Shown one piece after another: positions 44,635-53,269 of a stretch of DNA of 64,000 bases. A program made the translations under genes and the position numbers. How positions within the stretch are numbered: the stretch's first letter is position 1; each line of letters starts with the position of its first letter. Under the pieces are notes generated by a model. It searched no databases. It was not told the origin of the DNA and saw only the letters and a program-made list of their open reading frames with translations. This DNA comes from Massilia sp. NR 4-1 (GTDB lineage: Bacteria > Pseudomonadota > Gammaproteobacteria > Burkholderiales > Burkholderiaceae_D). Location of the stretch: contig NZ_CP012201.1 of NCBI RefSeq assembly GCF_001191005.1, forward strand, positions 3,038,001-3,102,000, given 5' to 3'.

Positions 44635-45206
44635 CAAACAAACCCCTTATTCTCTTCCTCCAGACGGCGACCTTCGTGCATGATGGCCGTCAGCACATAG
44701 AACAAGGCGCTGACCAGAACCAGCAGCAAATCATTTGCGCTGACAGTAAAAAGACTCTTGAGTACAGGAGTATCCATTGTTGCGTTGACGATAAGCGCGC
44801 GCAGTGGCCTCTCCAGATTGGCTAGCACCATGTACAGGAGAAGCGTGCCAGTAAACGTCTGCATGGCGGCGATGGTGCGCGTCGCGAAAATCATCCCGTC
44901 TTTTATATAGGTCAAAATACTATTAAATTGAACAACAGCATAGAAAAGCATACCCAGGGTCGGAAGCCCGAGTCCGACGCCGATCAAGCGCTGGGTGTAC
45001 CCCAAATGCAGCAGCTCATCCAAGGTCATGCCATCGGGATAAAAGTGCACGCGCATGAACACCGTGTAGTAGTTCCCTGAGCTACCCCAAGACAAGGCAA
45101 AATACAGTACTTGCAATACAACAAAAACAACAAGAATGCCTCGCAAGATACCGCAAAGGCGCCTTACGGCATGTTGGCCGCTTCTCAGGATATAGGAATT
45201 AATCAT
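44634..45206 (-). CDS. DUF2975 integral membrane protein
   Basis: A 190-residue protein with four hydrophobic segments (ILVVFVVLQVLYFAL; LPTLGMLFYAVVQF; TFTGTLLLYMVLANL; DLLLVLVSALFYVLTAI), a basic N-terminus and an acidic tail LEEENKGFV. It matches DUF2975 in size and layout. It is translationally coupled to the HTH gene. GC content is lower than in neighbouring genes, and no good Shine-Dalgarno precedes ATG 45206, so acquisition or an alternative start is possible. It is divergent from the peptide-protease unit. Confidence 0.82.
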   Translation of the reverse strand: MINSYILRSGQHAVRRLCGILRGILVVFVVLQVLYFALSWGSSGNYYTVFMRVHFYPDGMTLDELLHLGYTQRLIGVGLGLPTLGMLFYAVVQFNSILTYIKDGMIFATRTIAAMQTFTGTLLLYMVLANLERPLRALIVNATMDTPVLKSLFTVSANDLLLVLVSALFYVLTAIMHEGRRLEEENKGFV

Positions 45207-45230
45207 CGTTAAACAGTAATTTTTTATGTC

Positions 45231-45259
45231 TTTACAATAAAGAATGTCTGTAATACACT
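45231..45259 (+). promoter_or_regulatory. Candidate sigma-70 promoter of the peptide/M50/acyltransferase unit
   Basis: TTTACA (45231-45236), 17-base spacer, TACACT (45254-45259). The peptide start codon is at 45382, leaving a leader of about 115 bases. The region is AT-rich compared with its surroundings. Confidence 0.5.
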
Positions 45260-45381
45260 TTATTCTAACTGATTCGGAAAGCCCGGTTGGGCAGCCTGAA
45301 GAGGCAGCGCGAAGTCCGGCGCGTTATCGTTCGCGGTAAGGAAGGTAAGATGTCCGCGTGAATCATTTTTTGGAGTTGCGC

Positions 45382-45549
45382 ATGCAATCAGTAAACAGTT
45401 CGGCAAATCAGCAAAAGGGTCATGATGAACCAGGTGACACTTTCCTCATAGAAGAATTGGAGGCACGCTTCGAAATGGAAGCTGTTCCGACATCATCATG
45501 GTCAATACTAGGGATTTGTGGCTGCGCTACACAAGAGCCAGCACCATAA
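45382..45549 (+). CDS. Candidate ribosomal peptide (RiPP-like) precursor
   Basis: A 55-residue peptide. ATG 45382 has TGGAG 6 bases upstream; a GTG at 45358 would add eight residues without an RBS. Residues 1-35 look like a leader: polar start, then an acidic amphipathic stretch FLIEELEARFEMEAVP. Residues 36-55 look like a core: TSSWSILGICGCATQEPAP, with two Cys in a CGC motif, several Ser/Thr, and Trp. No signal peptide. The next gene, 50 bases downstream, encodes an M50 protease with a PqqD-like N-terminus. That architecture and position suggest a modified peptide substrate; I do not recognise a known RiPP class. Confidence 0.65.
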   Translation: MQSVNSSANQQKGHDEPGDTFLIEELEARFEMEAVPTSSWSILGICGCATQEPAP

Positions 45550-45599
45550 GTGATTCGCAAGGGCGTTTCGTATAGTTTGTTCCCGTCCAACCCAGATCC

Positions 45600-46826
45600 A
45601 TGCAGCCTACCCCCCTCCTCAAAGACGGCATCCGGATTACCCCTTATGATGGGACAACCTTGCACGCCGCTCCTCGCTTCCTTCTGGAATGCGAGGGGCG
45701 GTATTTTTTAATTTCCGCCGGGACGCGCTCGCTGGTGCTGGCCCTGCTCAGGCAACCATCAGGCGACAGCGAACTGGAACAGGCATTTGCAGCAGAAGGA
45801 GGCGGCATCCTGCCCGCCGCCAAGCTGCGCGAACTGTGCCAACAAAACCTGCCGTCCGTCTGGCTGCGCGATGATCCCGCAACACCGCGCGCCCACCCTT
45901 TTATCGTCCGCCTCGAATTGCTGCCATCTGCGGTCGCCGCACGCCTTGGACAGTGCCTGGCTTGGCTATTCCAGCCATATCTGGCGGCGATCCTGCTGGC
46001 GGCTTTCGCCATTTTGCATATCCTGGTCCTGCCTGCCGCCATGCAGGCAGCGCATGATCCCTGGCAGACCGTCGGCACGCTGTCGCTGCTGACCGCTTTG
46101 CTCCTGCTTAGCGGCTTGCTGCACGAACTCGGTCATATCGCCGCCTGCAACCACTTCCGCTGTCCGCACGGCGGCATCGGCATCGGCCTCTATCTCATCT
46201 TTCCATCCTGGTTTGCGGACGTGAGTCCGGCCTGGCGGCTGACGCGCCGGCAGCGCGCCGTGGTCGACCTGGGTGGCGTATATTTCCAGGCCATTCTATT
46301 GATCGGCCTGGATGCCTGGGCCCTCGCCAGCGACAGCAGCTTCGTCCTGCAATTGATATGGCTCATCACGTTCGCCATGCTGTTTACGCTCAACCCGATG
46401 TTCAAATTCGACGGCTACTGGCTGCTGTCCGACCTGAGCGGCCTGCATAATCTGCATCAGCGGATGCGGCACCATACAGCCGATCTTCTGGCCCGCCTGC
46501 TGGGCCGCCCGGTCAGCCACGACAGCACGCCCGTACAGACCTGGATCCTGAATCTGTATGTCCTGCTGGGCGGCGCCTATCTGCTGTATTTTGGTAGTTT
46601 CTTACTGCACGAGTTGCTGCAACAATTCACTGCCCTGCCCCAGCAGCTGATCCAGATCACCCAGGAATTTAGCGATGCCGGCTTGCCCTCCACGCTGCTG
46701 CATGTGGCGCGCAATCTGCTCTGGCCCACTGTCATTTTGCTGGCCAGTGCCTTCTTTATCAAAAAAATGCTGCGCGCCCTGGCCGATCTTGCGGCCGCAA
46801 TTCGGGCAACGCAGCAAGGTATTTGA
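45600..46826 (+). CDS. M50-family membrane metalloprotease with PqqD-like N-terminal domain
   Basis: A 408-residue membrane protein. Residues about 8-95 (LKDGIRITPYDGTTLHAAPRFLLECEGRYFLI... LPAAKLRELCQQNLPSVWL) resemble a PqqD-type RiPP recognition element. The membrane part has the zinc motif HELGH (175-179) and the third-ligand block NPMFKFDGYW (265-274, Asp271). It has several helices before and after (about 122-145, 155-175, 228-262, 315-335, 380-400). Such proteins, like YydH-type peptide metalloproteases, occur in peptide-maturation loci. It may cleave or export the peptide encoded upstream. Catalytic residues are all present. Confidence 0.82.
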   Translation: MQPTPLLKDGIRITPYDGTTLHAAPRFLLECEGRYFLISAGTRSLVLALLRQPSGDSELEQAFAAEGGGILPAAKLRELCQQNLPSVWLRDDPATPRAHPFIVRLELLPSAVAARLGQCLAWLFQPYLAAILLAAFAILHILVLPAAMQAAHDPWQTVGTLSLLTALLLLSGLLHELGHIAACNHFRCPHGGIGIGLYLIFPSWFADVSPAWRLTRRQRAVVDLGGVYFQAILLIGLDAWALASDSSFVLQLIWLITFAMLFTLNPMFKFDGYWLLSDLSGLHNLHQRMRHHTADLLARLLGRPVSHDSTPVQTWILNLYVLLGGAYLLYFGSFLLHELLQQFTALPQQLIQITQEFSDAGLPSTLLHVARNLLWPTVILLASAFFIKKMLRALADLAAAIRATQQGI

Positions 46827-46851
46827 CGCGCTCCTGGAAAGGAAGACTACG

Positions 46852-47811
46852 ATGTCCTTGCGCAAACTACTGCTCGCCCCCATGGGAAAACTGCTGGCGC
46901 TCACCGCTCCCGCAGACCAGTTCCGCGGCCAGCAGGAAACCAGCATGATCAAGTATGCCCAGATGGGCTTGCGCCATTTCCTCGGCCTGCCGCAAGAGCA
47001 AGCCTTTAATATGGCACAAGCTGGCCTGGGCGGCTACAAGCGCCTGCTGCAACGCGGCACGCTGCCGGCCGATGCCCCCCAGTTGCCGCCCGTCGCAACC
47101 GAGGTTGCACGCCTTTTACAGCATGGCTCCTGCATGCTGGCCTTGCCGTTCAATCTGAGCACCTTGCAATTGCTGCTTGAGCTGCCAGCCAGCTTAGCCC
47201 AGCGCACCGTAATCATCGAAAGCCCCACGATCATCAATGCGTTGCGCCTGCTGGGCTCCCAGAACAAGGCGCCCTCCATGATGCCGCCACGCGATGTCAT
47301 CAAGCGCGTCAAAGCGGCACGCACGGATGGCAGCGCGCCGGTGCTGTATATCAGCTTCCCTGAATTGCATGTGCGCGGCAACGGCACGACCGCGTCATTG
47401 AACTTCCTCGGCAAGTCCTGCACCTTCTCCTTGCTGGAACCGCTGTTGTACTGCTTCGGCCTGCAAACCATGTTGACGCTGGCGCCCAACCCCAGCCGGA
47501 AAACAAGCCTCCAGCTGCAGCGGTTTGAAGGCGCGGAGACCGATGGCCCCAACGCCGGCAAGGCACTTGCCCTGTGCATGGGTTGGATGAGCGGGCATTT
47601 GCAGGATATGGCGCGCACCTTTCCGGAGCTGACGCTGGCCTGGCCGCACCTGTATCGCGCCAGCGGACAATTTCGCGCACTCGAACGCAATGACAAGCTG
47701 AAACAACTCGAAGCGTACTTCGACGCCTGGCGGCAGGCCGGCCCCGAGCTGGACGCCCAAAGCTACGCCTTCATCAAATCCCGTTTGACGGAGATGCGCA
47801 ATTCGCATTAA
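46852..47811 (+). CDS. Unrecognised protein, possibly a degenerate acyltransferase-like partner
   Basis: A 319-residue protein with no confident family match. Its layout parallels the next gene: a short hydrophobic head, a region with LPFNLSTLQLLLEL (99-112) where the neighbour has SPHYGNFAIVALKL, and a later ISFPELHVRGNGT (167-179) where the neighbour has MPDALGTIGHT. If the alignment holds, it lacks the catalytic His of LpxL-type enzymes and may be a non-catalytic subunit. The GGAAAGGAAG just upstream favours ATG 46852. It lies 25 bases after the M50 stop and 12 before the next gene. The relationship is inference by eye. Confidence 0.6.
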   Translation: MSLRKLLLAPMGKLLALTAPADQFRGQQETSMIKYAQMGLRHFLGLPQEQAFNMAQAGLGGYKRLLQRGTLPADAPQLPPVATEVARLLQHGSCMLALPFNLSTLQLLLELPASLAQRTVIIESPTIINALRLLGSQNKAPSMMPPRDVIKRVKAARTDGSAPVLYISFPELHVRGNGTTASLNFLGKSCTFSLLEPLLYCFGLQTMLTLAPNPSRKTSLQLQRFEGAETDGPNAGKALALCMGWMSGHLQDMARTFPELTLAWPHLYRASGQFRALERNDKLKQLEAYFDAWRQAGPELDAQSYAFIKSRLTEMRNSH

Positions 47812-47823
47812 GCAGGAGCATGC

Positions 47824-48846
47824 ATGCAGTACACCGGTTCGGAATTACTTTTCTTGGCGCGCCAACGCCTGCACCAGGCCATCCCACAATTCAGGTACCG
47901 CAAGGGAGGCGCCACGCAGCGTTTTTTCAGCCAATCCATGCGCCGGATCTTTCCCCACCTGCCTGCGGACGACTGCCATGAGCTCTGCCGGCGCTATCAT
48001 TTATCGATGCGGCAGCGGCAGCAGCTGCGCCAGCATCTGGCCCGGCTGGACGCGCCTGGCATCGAAAGACTGCTGAACCGGCATGTACGGGTGGAGGGCC
48101 GCGAGCATCTTGATCTGGCGCGCGACAGCAAGCGTCCGGTTGTCCTGTTCTCGCCTCACTACGGGAATTTCGCCATTGTCGCCCTCAAGCTGATCCAGGA
48201 AATTGGCCGCAGCAAGACCGTCCACAGCTTCCACAACCCGCTTCCGGCCAGCCATCCAATGGGCGGCATCGAAAACCTGTTCGGCCGCCTCGGCTATGGT
48301 TACGCGCCGATTTCCAACGATGACGACAGCGCGGCGCTGAAAGCCATGCGCGCGCTGCGGCGCGGCGAAGTGCTGACGATTATGCCGGACGCCCTCGGCA
48401 CGATCGGGCATACCTGCTACGTTCCCTTCTTTGGCCACCTGGTGCCGGCAATGGCCGGCACCGCCTTGTTCGCGCTACGCAGCAAGGCCTTGGTCATCGG
48501 CGTATACGGCTGCCCGGAGGAAGGCCTGCGGACCACAATCCGTGTGAGCGCGCCGCTCGACGTCGAACTCAGTGGCGATCAGGAATACGATATGCGCAGT
48601 ATGGCCAGCGCCATCTTCCGCGATATGGAGCGCCAGATCCGGCGCTCTCCCGAGCACTGGTATCTGCTGCCTGAAATCGGCCGGGCACTGGCCAGCACGC
48701 TGCGCCTGGCGCCGCCGGCCGATCTGGGCTGGCTGGGACAACTGCGCCAGGCCGCACCTGAGTTCCAGCAAGCCGTTCCGGAGCTGGAGCGGACGCTGGC
48801 CGAGCTGGCGCAGCGTCAAATGGCGGGCGGCGGCGGCCTGTTTTAA
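47824..48846 (+). CDS. LpxL/HtrB-like lipid acyltransferase family protein
   Basis: A 340-residue protein resembling the lysophospholipid/lipid A acyltransferase superfamily: KRPVVLFSPHYGNFAIVALKLIQEI (about 103-127), GGIENLFGRLGYGYAPI, LRRGEVLTIMPDALGTIGHTCYVPFFGH (about 178-205) and ALVIGVYG. LpxL enzymes use a HX4D/E motif; here His112 is followed by Ala117 where an acid is expected. That departs from lipid A enzymes and suggests an altered substrate or mechanism. CAGGAG precedes ATG 47824. Position as the last gene of the peptide/M50 unit suggests acylation of a peptide rather than lipid A. Confidence 0.65.
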   Translation: MQYTGSELLFLARQRLHQAIPQFRYRKGGATQRFFSQSMRRIFPHLPADDCHELCRRYHLSMRQRQQLRQHLARLDAPGIERLLNRHVRVEGREHLDLARDSKRPVVLFSPHYGNFAIVALKLIQEIGRSKTVHSFHNPLPASHPMGGIENLFGRLGYGYAPISNDDDSAALKAMRALRRGEVLTIMPDALGTIGHTCYVPFFGHLVPAMAGTALFALRSKALVIGVYGCPEEGLRTTIRVSAPLDVELSGDQEYDMRSMASAIFRDMERQIRRSPEHWYLLPEIGRALASTLRLAPPADLGWLGQLRQAAPEFQQAVPELERTLAELAQRQMAGGGGLF

Positions 48847-48858
48847 ATCCGCCCGGAT

Positions 48859-48882
48859 GCAGCGCCGCTTGCCGGGCGCTGC
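48859..48882. terminator. Hairpin between convergent genes
   Basis: GCAGCGCC (48859-48866) pairs perfectly with GGCGCTGC (48875-48882). No T-run follows on either strand, so terminator function is uncertain. Confidence 0.4.
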
Positions 48883-48899
48883 CGACCCGCCCCGCCCTT

Positions 48900-51665
48900 T
48901 CAGCGCGCGCTGCCCGCCGCGCCGCCGGCTGCGGCCTTGGGCGCCGCTTCCGCCTTGGCCTTGTCCCCGGCCGTGACCACGCTCAGCTTACCCAGGTCGA
49001 CGGCCTTGCGGAAGGCCGCGTTCACCTGCTCGACCGTCAGCGCTTTCAATTTGGCCTCATGCTGGGCGCTGCGTTCAAAGGTCTGGCCCAGATACAGGTA
49101 GCGGGTCCAGGCGGCAGCGATCACTTCGTCTTTCGCGCGGCTTTGCAGGCGCTGCTGCAGCAGGCCGGACTTGGCGCCCGCCACTTCGGCCGCCGTGAAG
49201 CCTTCCTTGGCGGCGCGCTCCAACTCTTCGCGGATGGCGGTTTCCAGTTTTTTCAGGTTCTGCGGCGCGGCGATCGCCATCACCGAGAAGCCGCCCGCGC
49301 GGTCCTTCTCGCCCGCCGTCAGCGAGGAGCCGCCGCCATAGGACAGGCCGTCCTTCTGGCGGATGCGGTCCAGCAGGCGCGATTTCATGCCGCCGTCGCC
49401 GAAGATATAGTTCGCCAGCTCCAGCGCCGGATAGTCGGCATCGTCCTTGTTCAGATCCAGCTCGATATGGGCCGTGTAGAAGCCATTCTCCTTGTCCGGC
49501 GTGTCGATGGATTTATGCAGCGGCGCCTTGCCCGAATTGCTGTTGGGGATGCGTGCATAAGTGGCTTTGCTCAGCCATCCGCCCAGCTCCTCCTCCACCA
49601 CCTTGACGGCGGCGGCCTTGTCGAAATCGCCGACGATGGCCAGCTCGCCATGCGAGGCGCCATAGAAATCGCGGTAATACGCTTTCACGTCCTCCAGCTT
49701 GAGCGCCTTCACGCCGGCCAACTGCTCGTCGATGCTCATCGCGGCGCGCGGATCGCCTTTCGGATAGTGGTCGAGATATTCTTCCAGCGCCTGCGTCGCC
49801 ACGGTCTGCGGATCGTTGCGTGCCGCCTCGATGGAAACGATCCACTGCTGGCGCATCTGTTCGAATTCGGCTTGCGGGAAGCTGGGGTTCTTCAGCACAT
49901 GCAGCGCCAGGCGCAGCGCCTGCTCCAGGTTCGGACGCGTGGTGTCGAACTGGTAAGGGCCGCTGCCGGACATTTTCAGGCGCGAGAAGGCATCGGCCAA
50001 TTGCGCGCGGCTGTACTGGCTGCTGCCGCGCATCAGCATCTGCGCGGTGGCGGTGGCCACCAGCGATTTGCCGAACAGATTCTTATCGTCGCCCCAGTGC
50101 AAGCGCAGTTCCACCGACACGGCCTCGCCGCGGTTCTTCTTCGGCAGCAGCGCCAGTTTCAGGCCGCCCAGGGTTTTCAGCTCGGTGCGCGCCATGATAT
50201 TGGCCTGGCTCGGATCGAAGACTTCCGAGGTCAGCACGCTATCCTTGCCCTTGAAGTCCTTCATCACCTCGGCCACGGTCGGCGCGGCCGGAATCTCGGC
50301 GCGCTGCGGCGCGTCTTCCGGGAGGAACAAGCCCACGGTGCGGTTGTCCCGCTTCAGATAGCGGCCGGCAGCCTCGCTCACCTGCTGCGCCGTGACTTGC
50401 TCCAGATCGTCGCGGCCCTTGAACAGCAGACGCCAATCGCCCAGCGCGATCTGCTCGGACAGCGCCACGCCCACCTGCTGCGGGTCGTTGAGCGCCTTCT
50501 CGATACCGTTGCTGACGTTGCGGCGCACGCGCTCCATCTCCTCCGCCGTCGGCGGCTGCGCGGCAAAGCTCTCGATCGCCGCCACCAGCTGCTCGCGCAC
50601 CGGCTCCAGCGGCTCGTCCGCCTTCACCAGGGCCGCCAGCACCTGTAGGCCGGGCGCATAGCCGTTCAGGCTGAAACTGTAGATCTGCGCCGCCTTGCCG
50701 CTTTCCACCAATGCCTTGTGCAGGCGGCCGTTGGGCGTGTCGCCCAGGATGTCGGACATGAAGCCGAGGGCATCGGCATCGGCATGCAGGGCCGCCGGAA
50801 TCTTGTAGGCCACCGCCACGATCTGCATATCGCCCTTGCGGCGCACGGTGAAGCTGCGCTCGCCGTCCTGCGTCGGTTCCACCGTCCAGAAAGGCGGCAG
50901 CTTGCGTTTCGGCTTGGGGATCACGCCGAAGGATTTGCTGATCCAGGCCAGGGTCTGGGACGGGTCGAACTTGCCTGCCACCAGCAGCACGGCGTTGTCC
51001 GGCTGGTACCAAGTGCGGTAGAAGGCCTGCAGATTCTCGATGCGCACATTCTCGATATCGCTGCGGTTGCCGATGGTGGAACGGCCGTAGCTGTGCCAAT
51101 CGTAGGCCACGCTCTGCATGCGCTTGACCAGCACGCCGAAGGGGTCGTTCTCGCCGCTTTCGTACTCGTTGCGCACCACGGTCATTTCCGAGTCCAGATC
51201 CTTGCGCGAGATGAAGGACTTGGTCATGCGCTCGGCCTCCATATCCAGCGCCCATTTCAGGTTCTCCGGGCTGGCCTGGAACACCTCGTAGTAGTTGGTG
51301 CGGTCGAGCGAGGTGGTGCCGTTGAAGTCCATGCCGCGTTCGGCGAACTGCTGGGGGATATTGCGGTTGCGCGGCGCACCCTTGAACATCAGGTGTTCCA
51401 GCAGGTGGGCCATGCCGGTTTCGCCATAGTTCTCATGGCGCGAGCCGACCAGATAAGTGACGTTGACGGTGACGGTGGGTTTCGACGCGTCCGGGAACAG
51501 CAGCACTTTCAGGCCGTTCGGCAGGCGGTATTCGGTGATGCCCTCGGCCGACGGGCCTTTGACGACGCCATGCGGCAGGGTTTGGGAATAGGCCGGAGGC
51601 AGGAAGGCCAGGCCGGCCAGCAAGACGGTGGCGCCGAAGCGCGGCTTGAAGGAAATCATGGACAT
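48900..51665 (-). CDS. M16-family zinc peptidase (pitrilysin type)
   Basis: A 921-residue exported peptidase with two tandem M16 halves. The signal peptide ends around PPAYSQ. The inverted zinc motif HLLEH is at 87-91, and the distal glutamate lies in VRNEYESGEND about 80 residues later. The second half (about 500-900) lacks the motif, as in other two-domain M16 enzymes. It probably degrades short peptides in the periplasm. The start could also be ATG 51659. Convergent with the acyltransferase-like gene; no functional link to it is evident. Confidence 0.92.
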   Translation of the reverse strand: MSMISFKPRFGATVLLAGLAFLPPAYSQTLPHGVVKGPSAEGITEYRLPNGLKVLLFPDASKPTVTVNVTYLVGSRHENYGETGMAHLLEHLMFKGAPRNRNIPQQFAERGMDFNGTTSLDRTNYYEVFQASPENLKWALDMEAERMTKSFISRKDLDSEMTVVRNEYESGENDPFGVLVKRMQSVAYDWHSYGRSTIGNRSDIENVRIENLQAFYRTWYQPDNAVLLVAGKFDPSQTLAWISKSFGVIPKPKRKLPPFWTVEPTQDGERSFTVRRKGDMQIVAVAYKIPAALHADADALGFMSDILGDTPNGRLHKALVESGKAAQIYSFSLNGYAPGLQVLAALVKADEPLEPVREQLVAAIESFAAQPPTAEEMERVRRNVSNGIEKALNDPQQVGVALSEQIALGDWRLLFKGRDDLEQVTAQQVSEAAGRYLKRDNRTVGLFLPEDAPQRAEIPAAPTVAEVMKDFKGKDSVLTSEVFDPSQANIMARTELKTLGGLKLALLPKKNRGEAVSVELRLHWGDDKNLFGKSLVATATAQMLMRGSSQYSRAQLADAFSRLKMSGSGPYQFDTTRPNLEQALRLALHVLKNPSFPQAEFEQMRQQWIVSIEAARNDPQTVATQALEEYLDHYPKGDPRAAMSIDEQLAGVKALKLEDVKAYYRDFYGASHGELAIVGDFDKAAAVKVVEEELGGWLSKATYARIPNSNSGKAPLHKSIDTPDKENGFYTAHIELDLNKDDADYPALELANYIFGDGGMKSRLLDRIRQKDGLSYGGGSSLTAGEKDRAGGFSVMAIAAPQNLKKLETAIREELERAAKEGFTAAEVAGAKSGLLQQRLQSRAKDEVIAAAWTRYLYLGQTFERSAQHEAKLKALTVEQVNAAFRKAVDLGKLSVVTAGDKAKAEAAPKAAAGGAAGSAR

Positions 51666-51742
51666 TCGGGAAGGGCAAAACCCTATCCTACTATGGAACC
51701 GGCGCGGTTCCCGAATGTTATCGGCGGCGTTTAAGGCTCGCT

Positions 51743-52072
51743 TCAGGCACTGGCCTGGGAGCGCGTCTCTTCTTCCGGCGTCGGCACCAGGCAGGCATCG
51801 ACCACCTGCAGATTGTTATCGCGCGCAAAAGCGACCACGAAGTGGTAGGCCATAGGCTCCAGCTCGCGCAGGTCATTGCTGACCACGACGGCCTTGGTGC
51901 CGTTCAGCAGCACGGGGCGGACCAGGGGAGAAAACTGCAAGTGGGCGTGGCGCCCGCCGCTGCCTTCCGGTCGGAAGCAGGACATCACCCCGCACAAGCG
52001 CTCTGCCCAATCGCTCGGACGGAACTGCTTGCCATCGGCGGTAACGCCAAGAATAAAGAACTCGCTGGCCAT
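51743..52072 (-). CDS. DUF3579 family protein
   Basis: A 109-residue cytoplasmic protein with the DUF3579 pattern: EFFILGVTADGKQFRPSDWAERL near the start and YHFVVAFARDNNLQVVDAC near the end. The family is small and largely restricted to beta- and some gammaproteobacteria; no function is established. It lies alone between the M16 gene and the CobD-like gene. Confidence 0.85.
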   Translation of the reverse strand: MASEFFILGVTADGKQFRPSDWAERLCGVMSCFRPEGSGGRHAHLQFSPLVRPVLLNGTKAVVVSNDLRELEPMAYHFVVAFARDNNLQVVDACLVPTPEEETRSQASA

Positions 52073-52263
52073 AGGCGGCTTGTAACTAGGGTACGTGGAA
52101 GAAGCTTAGGTATTATATCTTATAGAAGACCTAAACAGGTAAGTACCTGATTTTCCACCAAAAAAACACCAACCTCCCTGCCCCGATGCCGGAATGGGGC
52201 AGGAAACTCGCGTCAAAGCCGTATTGTATGCCGCTTCGGCGGCGAAAAGGTTGTTCGTCCCGC

Positions 52264-53223
52264 CTAACTGAGCCAGACCGCGCCGGACAGCAACAGCAGC
52301 AGCAGCATCCAGAGCAGCAGCGCGCGCCAGACCAGGCCGACGGTGCTTTGCAGGGCGCGCACGCTCGGCTCCTCGCCGGGCAGCGTGTCGATTTCCACCT
52401 CGCCGATATCGACGGTGGCGGCATCGGACGGCACCACCTTGGCCGCGTTCTCCAGCGGCGAACCGAGACGCACGCCCATGGCGCCGCCGCCGGCCGACAG
52501 GATGATGCCGATCGCTTCATCCTTCCAGCGGTGGGCGAAATTGCGCCAGGCGTAGATTGCGTCCTCGAAGTTGCCGACCACGGCGAAGGCCACGGCGGTC
52601 AAGCGCGCCGGCACCCAGTCGATCCAGTAGAAGGCGCGCGCGGCGAATTCGCCGAAGGCTTCATTGCGCATATGTTCCGGCTCGTTCCAGGCGCGCGCCA
52701 GGTATTCGGAGACGCGGTACATCACCGCGCCCGAAGGGCCGAGCGGCATCAGGAACCAGAAGAACACGCCGAACACATTGCGGTGCGAGGTGATCAGGGA
52801 TTTTTCCACGGCGACGCGGGCGATCTCGCTCACTTCCATGCCCACGGTATCCTGCTTGGTCCATTCGGCCAGCAGCGAGCGCGCGGCCGCTTCATCGCCC
52901 GCGTTCAGGGCCAGCTGGATCGAGGTGAAATAATGGCTGTAATGGCGGAAGCCCAGGGTCAGATACACGATGGCCACGTTCCAGGCAAAGGCGGCCAGAT
53001 ACAGCTTGTAATACAGCAGAACCCAGTAAATCAGCGCGGTGGGCAGCATTAGCGCGCCCATCATGAGGAACCAGCCCATCTGGCCATGGCGCTCATGGCC
53101 GGCGTTGAACCAGGTTTCCATGCGCACCGCCAGGCTCTTGATTTCGGCATAGACGGGATTATCTGCGCGCAGGGGCTTGAGTTGCTCCAACAACAACGCG
53201 CAAAGAATGGAAAGAAAAGTCAT
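52264..53223 (-). CDS. CobD/CbiB-like membrane protein
   Basis: A 319-residue inner-membrane protein. MTFLSILCALLLEQLKPL at the start, several transmembrane segments, and FYWIDWVPARLTAVAFAVVGNFEDAIYAWR match the CobD/CbiB family, whose classical role is joining cobyric acid and aminopropanol phosphate in cobalamin synthesis. No cobalamin genes are nearby, and betaproteobacterial members of this branch are found without the pathway, so the biochemical role is uncertain. ATG 53223 has AAAGGAC upstream. It lies 47 bases downstream of the Nudix gene and may share its transcript. Confidence 0.85.
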   Translation of the reverse strand: MTFLSILCALLLEQLKPLRADNPVYAEIKSLAVRMETWFNAGHERHGQMGWFLMMGALMLPTALIYWVLLYYKLYLAAFAWNVAIVYLTLGFRHYSHYFTSIQLALNAGDEAAARSLLAEWTKQDTVGMEVSEIARVAVEKSLITSHRNVFGVFFWFLMPLGPSGAVMYRVSEYLARAWNEPEHMRNEAFGEFAARAFYWIDWVPARLTAVAFAVVGNFEDAIYAWRNFAHRWKDEAIGIILSAGGGAMGVRLGSPLENAAKVVPSDAATVDIGEVEIDTLPGEEPSVRALQSTVGLVWRALLLWMLLLLLLSGAVWLS

Positions 53224-53269
53224 CAAACGTCCTTTGTGATAGCAATGCCGCAATGCCCGCTACGATAGC

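Noticed and set aside
45420..45665. 81-codon minus-strand frame opposite the peptide gene
   Set aside because: It overlaps the start of the M50 gene, has no ribosome binding site and no recognisable content; the plus-strand peptide has a good one and sits in an operon.
51780..51800. GGCACCAGGCAGG within the DUF3579 gene, considered as a repeat fragment
   Set aside because: The match is short and lies within normal family coding sequence near the C-terminus; chance similarity is likely.
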